A stretch of 64,000 nucleotides of DNA, from positions 2,013,732-2,077,731 of the forward strand of contig NW_017265134.1 of the NCBI RefSeq assembly GCF_001638985.1. Reading direction: 5' to 3'. This document shows positions 59,130-64,000 of the stretch, piece after piece. The notes under the pieces were generated by a model, which had not been told where the DNA came from, made no database searches, and saw nothing but the letters and a program-made list of their open reading frames with translations. The position numbers were made by a program, and so were the translations under genes. Within the stretch, counting starts at the first letter, position 1. The number at the start of each line of letters is the position of its first letter. The stretch is from Phycomyces blakesleeanus NRRL 1555(-) (taxonomy: Eukaryota > Mucoromycota > Mucoromycetes > Mucorales > Phycomycetaceae).

Positions 59130-59824
59130 CTACAAATGAGTGCCCATAACTTCTGTAAAAATGAGATCTGCGTTAATTGAAAGGTCAAAAGGCTCATCCG
59201 TATTTAAGGGAGAAGATCTGATCAATTCTCTCATTAATCTTGTACTTGGTGCGCAATTGGCCAACTTATTCAGCAATAAGTGACAAACATGGGTGAGAGG
59301 TTTATTTGGAATTTTCGTGGAGCTAGCTAAAATTTGAGCAGCTTCATTGTGATGAGTCGAGTCCTTGTCTAAAAAAAAATTCTCGCCTAATCTGTATAAA
59401 TAAAAAATAAAGTTAATTAAGCATAAAAAATAAAATCTCAACAAGCATACTCATCGAAAGAGTGATATTCAAGATCTTCAGTAACTTTTTCCTTGGTATC
59501 TCGTAAACTATGATTAGTTGAAATACTACTAGCTCCAACACTATCAGAGTTGTCATTTTCTGATGAATTATTTGCAGCTCTACCACCACTGGCAGCAGCG
59601 GCAACCTATTTTGTGTAATTAGTACTTCAGCTATCATAATTCTATTCAACCAGAACTTGCCCTCTTTACGATTGCTTCAAACGTGGAACAAGCTTCTTCG
59701 TTACTTGATTCAGATGCTCTTCTTTGTCTTTTTGTTATTCTCTCTTGTAACTCATTACTATTTCGACTGGACCAGTATTCTTGATATTTCTTAAAAAAAA
59801 TGCTGTGTTTTCTGCGTTTCTTTC
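59130..59824 (-). CDS. Uncharacterised multi-exon gene (5' exons unresolved)
   Basis: Three exons fit together: 59670..59824, 59451..59605 and 59130..59391. Introns start GTAAAG and GTATGC and end TAG and CAG, and phases agree. The visible part encodes about 190 residues: a basic start (FFKKYQEYWSSRNSNELQER, then TKRQRR), a Ser/Asn/Asp-rich middle (NNSSENDNSDS), and a C-terminal helical part (STHHNEAAQILASSTK ... LTHVCHLLLNKL). Coding-like, charged segments continue upstream to about 60065, but I could not join them without a stop, so the 5' end is open or broken. I do not recognise the family. It sits beside a transposon terminus, so it may be a transposon accessory gene or a host gene. Confidence 0.45.
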
Positions 59825-60699
59825 CTGAAATTAAAAGATAGAGATAAGTTAACAACAAGTCTATATCTGATTATATAGGGTAGTTTCTTACATTAAATCC
59901 ATTATTTTTTTGAGCGATCTCGAATTTATCTGCTCCCTTTGCAACTTCCGAAGCTTTTTTTTATCGCGTTGCCGTACCAACGATTTATACATCTCTGGTT
60001 TTCATCAAAAGTGTTGGCAAAGTCAAAATAGTCGTATGCTGGAGAAAGCCGACCAGCCGTTGGTAACCAAGAAAAGTAAGAATATCTTGTTGCTACTGGT
60101 GCTTAACATAATATTTTTTAAGGAAGAGAGCAGATAATAAATAGCTGGTTAGATTGTTATGTATTTTAAACTAAAAAAGTGTTTCAACACTGTCGTAAAA
60201 GTAACTCCATTATACGTTGTTTTAGTTAAGTGGAAACACCTTAATTTTCCACAGTAGTTTTACTTTTTGTAAAAAAAAGCATTTGCTATAGTTTCAAAAT
60301 AAAAAGATAAAAGGGAAACCTTACGGACAGTCTGGCAGGACAGCCTGGACAGCTTGTACCCTAAGTTTAGGGGGACGGCATTTCTTGGTAAGGGGTGACA
60401 TTTTTATTCTACCGGAACACAAATAGTGGCCTTTTTTCCGGCATGAAATAACTCTATCTGGCTCCTAAGGATACAGAATATTTGAATAAAGACATTCTTT
60501 TGTACTTTTCAGAAAAAGAGTGGATGGGGATTACTTACCAGCTGGTACTGTCTGACTCTGGGAATATTTAGGTGAAAGAAAGACAAATGCATTGTACGCG
60601 TAAGAAGGTCAATAAATAATAAGATATCAAACAAGATTGCGTCACAATATAATGACAACAACTCCTTATAGTCCTTTGCATAACTAGCTACCGATATAG
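59825..60699. other. Possible upstream exons and repeat relics
   Basis: 59905-60065 has charged coding-like segments on the minus strand (for example RQRDKKKLRKLQREQ) that may be exons of the adjoining gene. A less AT-rich patch at about 60320-60470, with no intact frame, may be a transposon relic. Confidence 0.35.
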
Positions 60700-61146
60700 T
60701 TGGTGTGGACAGACTAAAAGTTCAAAAAAGGGCAAAAAAAGAGCAAAACTTTAAGTCATATCATTGGGCGAGAGTTTTAATTAATTTTACCCCTTTTTTG
60801 CCCTTTTTTTTGGAGGTTCAAAAAAAGGGCAAAATTTTTAATCGACTCTAATTAGCTAGTTTTCTTCCATTGCCACTAAGATTGAGAAGAGAAGAATTTT
60901 TTTATGGAGAAGATATCCCATATGATGAGAGGTCTAGAAAAACTCGCAATAAAAGGTTCTCACTTAATGACAGAGACGGGATTATGCACAATTTTATCTA
61001 ATATGTATTTTGAACTAATTCTGAACTTTTTTTTTTAAAAAAAACGGTGTGGACAGTCATAAATTAGTCTGATTGACTAAGTTCTGGATGAAGTTGTTTT
61101 ACCCTTTTTTTGCACTTTTTTTGAACTTTTAGTCTGTCCACACCAA
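60700..61146. mobile_element. 447-bp MITE-like element with ~40-bp ends and AAAAAAGGGC subterminal repeats
   Basis: The left end TTGGTGTGGACAGACTAAAA (60700) and right end (61104-61146) are inverted copies, continuing into GTTCAAAAAAGGGCAAAAAAAG with small differences. AAAAAAGGGC repeats recur in both orientations at 60726, 60790-60806 and 60823. A third GGTGTGGACAG copy lies inside at 61045, immediately after a T10A8 palindrome (61027-61044). There is no ORF. The ends are shared with the 60-bp palindrome at 7767-7826. Confidence 0.8.
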
Positions 61147-61405
61147 TTGATTTGGTGCAAAGATGGAATACACCAAATGCATCAAAAAAGATGAATTAAG
61201 CAGAGAAATATGAATAACAATAGAAATACAGTTTGTCCCGGACCCGCTGAATTCCTTCAGGTTCGGGAAAAATGTGACCGCCTGTATTTTGTAGTATATA
61301 AACTTATCGAAGATTTAGGTGATCGGTATATGAAAATCAATTACCTTTAATGACATTTCATCACTGTCACATTAGTCGTGGTTATCCATATACAGCTCCC
61401 TGCCC

Positions 61406-62360
61406 ATGTTCTCATTTCTTCGACGATCTGCTGGTGTCTTAGCAGACTCCAGTGCCAAGGGTACATAGAATCCGCCTTTTTCTTCGTCAAAAGAAATTAT
61501 GCTTACCTCCTTCAACTCTCAACATTCTCAAAGCCCTCCGCATGGACGGTCTTCAGGGCTGGCAAAAAGAGCTACCAATGGCTGCACTCAACTCTAAAAA
61601 AGATCTTGCTCAATGGGCAATTGGCTGCGACAAAGACATTGGTGGCTTCACTGAGGCTAGTCTCGACATTACTCCCGACAACACTGGACTATTCCATGGC
61701 AATCTTTCGCTTGAATTGCCTGCTAACCGAGAGATTCAGCATAGTGGTTATGCTGCCATTCGCTCCAAGGTTTGTACATTTATTTGGCTATAGAAAACTG
61801 GCGCTCAATTATACATGTGCTTGTATATATACTTTTTTGCGGTTTGTATGTGAACATATTTAGGTTAAGCCCTCATCTATGTTTGGTACTCCTTGTTGGG
61901 ACACAAGTTTGTTCCGCTACCTTGGACTTCGCGTCAAAGGTGACAACCGCAAGTACTTTGTGAATATTCAGACTGACGGCGTAATCCAGACTGATCTTCA
62001 CCAGCACAGACTATTCTTGAGAACGCCAGGTCAATGGGAAACTGTTATGGTATAGTTGCACCACACCTCTTAAAATGGTCTCTGGCGTACAGAAACTTTG
62101 TTTAGATCTGACACTCGCACTATTACTGCTATGTGTAGATCCCATTCCGTGATTTTATCTTGACAAACAATGGTATGATCCAGGAAGAGCAGGTCGAGAT
62201 GTTCCGTGAGAAGGTCAAGACAGTTGGTGTATCTCTTATGGATCGTCAGGAAGGTCCATTCAAACTAGAAATTGACTGGATCAAAGCCATGAATACAGAA
62301 TTCACAGAAGGTGATATGGATCGCGTACCACCAAGTAAAGAAACATCAGATATTTCATAG
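61406..62360 (+). CDS. CIA30: CIA30 / NDUFAF1, mitochondrial complex I assembly factor
   Basis: Exons 61406..61460, 61534..61769, 61864..62049 and 62139..62360 give 232 residues. Exon 1 supplies a mitochondrial targeting start (MFSFLRRSAGVLADSS). The CIA30 domain follows: GGFTEASLDI, GLFHGNLSLELP, SGYAAIRS, DTSLFRYLGLRVKGDNRKYF, WETVMIPFRDF, and VGVSLMDRQEGPFKLEIDWI at the end. It belongs to the jelly-roll family of NDUFAF1, which assists assembly of respiratory complex I intermediates in the mitochondrial matrix and inner membrane. Length is shorter than animal NDUFAF1, mainly in the leader. The exon 1-2 join is chosen because it gives both a targeting peptide and an unbroken frame. The presence of CIA30 implies a complex I-containing mitochondrion. 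Confidence 0.9.
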
Positions 62361-62866
62361 ATTGACATATAAGAAATGAGAAGAAGAAAAGAAGAGAGAA
62401 TGTCATGTTTCTCGTCTTTTCTTCATTTCCCTTTTTTTTTCTTTATTTTTTAAACAACAACAAAATCATACCTCACCTTGGATTTCAAACGAAAAATAAA
62501 ACAAGAAGATAGATAGAGAAAACACGTATTGACTGTATAAAGACTATGGCCATAACTATCACTATCATTATCATTATCATTATCACTATGAATATAAGCT
62601 CGAGTAGATTTTGTGTTTATTAATTAGTTGGGTCGTTTAACATAGTCAAGTACTATAAAAATAAAGCTTCTCTGATGCCGTATTATTGATAAAAGAAATA
62701 TCGATAAAAATAACAATGCATTACTTTTGGAAACTTGAATACAAAAACGTACACTAGACGAGCAAGTTTCTTTTTTCTTTCGGAATATTTAAACCCCGGG
62801 GCTTCCCCTTTACTGCGTCTTCGCGTTTATTAAAAAAAACTGATTCTTCTTTACACTTCTATACCA
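62361..62866. other. Intergenic between CIA30 and TBCA
   Basis: 506 bp with ATCATT repeats near 62556-62586 and a CCCCGGGGC patch at about 62794 in the TBCA promoter. No gene. Confidence 0.6.
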
Positions 62867-63332
62867 ATGACTCTCCGCGAACTTAAGATTAAGACCAACG
62901 TTCTCAAGCGGTTAGTTAGAATCTCTTCAAAGTCATGAGCTAATACCAAATACAGTATCTACCGAGAAAATATTGGTTACGCCCAGGAGGAACAACAGCA
63001 GCTGAAGCGTATTGACAAGCTGATTGCTGATGGTGCTGATGAAGCCGATGTCAGAAAACAGGTAAATCGTTTCCTTCCAGATTCTTGAGCTAAGCTATCT
63101 CAATAAAAATAGAAAGAGGTCCTTGAAGATACACTCCAAATGATTCCCGACGTTCAGAAGCGTCTGGCAAAAGCTTACGCTGACCTTGAAGATAAAGTTG
63201 TAAGTACACAATAACGATATGCTTTATTTGTTAATACTTATCTTCCTTTTATCAAAGACCGATCCAGCCTATGCTGACTCGGAGGAACTTAAGGATGCAT
63301 TGCAGGCATTAGAGGAGTATAAGCCTGAGTAA
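62867..63332 (+). CDS. RBL2: Tubulin-folding cofactor A (Rbl2/TBCA)
   Basis: Four small exons, 62867..62910, 62956..63061, 63113..63199 and 63258..63332, give 103 residues (human TBCA has 108). The whole protein is a three-helix bundle pattern: LRELKIKTNVLKRIYRE, then YAQEEQQQLKRIDKLI and DEADVRKQKEVLEDTL, then PDVQKRLAKAYADLEDKV and EELKDALQALEEY, all typical TBCA signatures. Cofactor A captures folded beta-tubulin after the CCT chaperonin and hands it on for alpha/beta dimer assembly in the cytosol. Introns of 45-58 bp break the frame so that no long ORF shows. Confidence 0.93.
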
Positions 63333-64000
63333 AAAGCAGCTTATTTCATCTACATATAAATATATGTAAAAGTATATGTTACTTATGCTTATACTTACCT
63401 TGATCGTGTCTGTGTGTCTGTACATATGTATTTTGTACGTACGCGTGCGGGTTTGTGTTCCGCCATGGTAGAATTGCTTTATATTTGATAAAGAAAATGA
63501 TCTTGTTTGTTCAATAGTAAAAGTCTATAGTGAGAATCAAGCAAGTGATCCTAATGGTTTGCGTCTTTTTAAATAGATTTTGTGTCAAATTAAGCATTCA
63601 TTTGAGAAAACCAATTATTAATCTGTAGTTAGTTTATTAGTGAAGCTACCATTAAACCGATAATAGTAGTTACTAAAGAGAATACAAGTATGTGTAGTGG
63701 GGATAGAGATACTAGAATCCACTGTAAAGAGAACACTACAACTTCAAGGACGCGATTAAATAACATGCGAAGAGACGTAGGCTTATATACCAGTAGTCAT
63801 CATAAATCTAAGCTCTCCTCAAAACAATAATACAACCTCTTTAACTCTCTTATCCTAGTTTTCTACTTTATTTACAAATACACACACATGAAAACACACC
63901 GACAAAAAAATATAGATTCCTTAGAATAATTCCATGTATTATTCATATAACTTTTTTTTATTTGTGCTTTGTGATTAGACATATATATACAATATATTTC
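63333..64000. other. Intergenic, nothing recognised
   Basis: AT-rich 3' flank of the TBCA gene up to the window edge. No frame or repeat of note. Confidence 0.6.

Noticed and set aside
1..64000. tRNA, rRNA, snRNA genes and CRISPR arrays
   Set aside because: I looked for B-box-like GGTTCGA contexts, conserved rRNA or U-RNA segments and regularly spaced repeats and found none that I can support; weak tRNA candidates would need tRNAscan-SE.

Overview
The window looks like nuclear DNA from an early-diverging filamentous fungus, most likely Mucoromycota. It is AT-rich, and its genes carry many short introns (about 50-120 bp, mostly GTAAGT-like donors and YAG or AAG acceptors). The gene set is fungal: a MedA-type developmental regulator, a HIS5 aminotransferase, a KRE9-like wall protein and a kelch-BTB protein. 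It also contains genes that Dikarya usually lack, such as an APH-1 gamma-secretase subunit and a Reeler-domain protein. The species is not determined. All calls come from reading the sequence; no database search was run.

Layout. 1-280: a MITE-like inverted repeat. 1745-4647 (-): a small membrane protein with PY motifs and an orphan coiled-coil protein. 5917-7543: a complete Tc1/mariner element with long terminal inverted repeats. 7767-7826: a 60-bp perfect-ended mini-palindrome. 10826-11827 (-): L-lactate dehydrogenase. 13493-18167 (-): an eight-exon P5-type ATPase. 22103-25021 (-): a Reeler-domain membrane protein and a triple-KH RNA-binding protein. 26294-28355 (+): a MedA homologue with a very long polyglutamine tract. 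30205-31394 (+): APH-1. 31570-33328 (-): an RNF126/115-like RING ubiquitin ligase. 33470-38726 (+): a nearly full-length L1-type LINE with one nonsense codon. 40521-41821 (+): HIS5. 43813-46193 (+): a RhoGAP protein. 48423-51261 (+): two secreted, probably GPI-anchored proteins with a MITE between them. 55085-58037: a divergent pair, kelch-BTB (-) and an alpha/beta hydrolase (+). 58169-61146: a repeat-rich block containing an uncharacterised multi-exon gene. 61406-62360 (+): CIA30/NDUFAF1, a complex I assembly factor. 62867-63332 (+): tubulin-folding cofactor A.

There are no operons. Neighbours are functionally mixed, as expected for a fungal chromosome. The exon chains given here were built by hand and all keep reading frame; most restore known family motifs across the splice sites. 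Long intergenic stretches (4.7-5.9, 7.8-10.8, 11.8-13.5, 18.2-22.1, 28.4-30.2, 39.0-40.5, 41.8-43.8, 46.2-48.4 and 51.3-55.1 kb) hold microsatellites and homopolymer palindromes, and no gene that I can support.

The most notable points are the fungal APH-1 with an altered GxxxG motif, a P5-type ATPase that has a cysteine-rich ectodomain and has lost the usual PPxLP motif, several families of non-autonomous inverted-repeat elements (two sharing one terminus at very different sizes), and a recurring T(8-10)A(7-9) palindrome.
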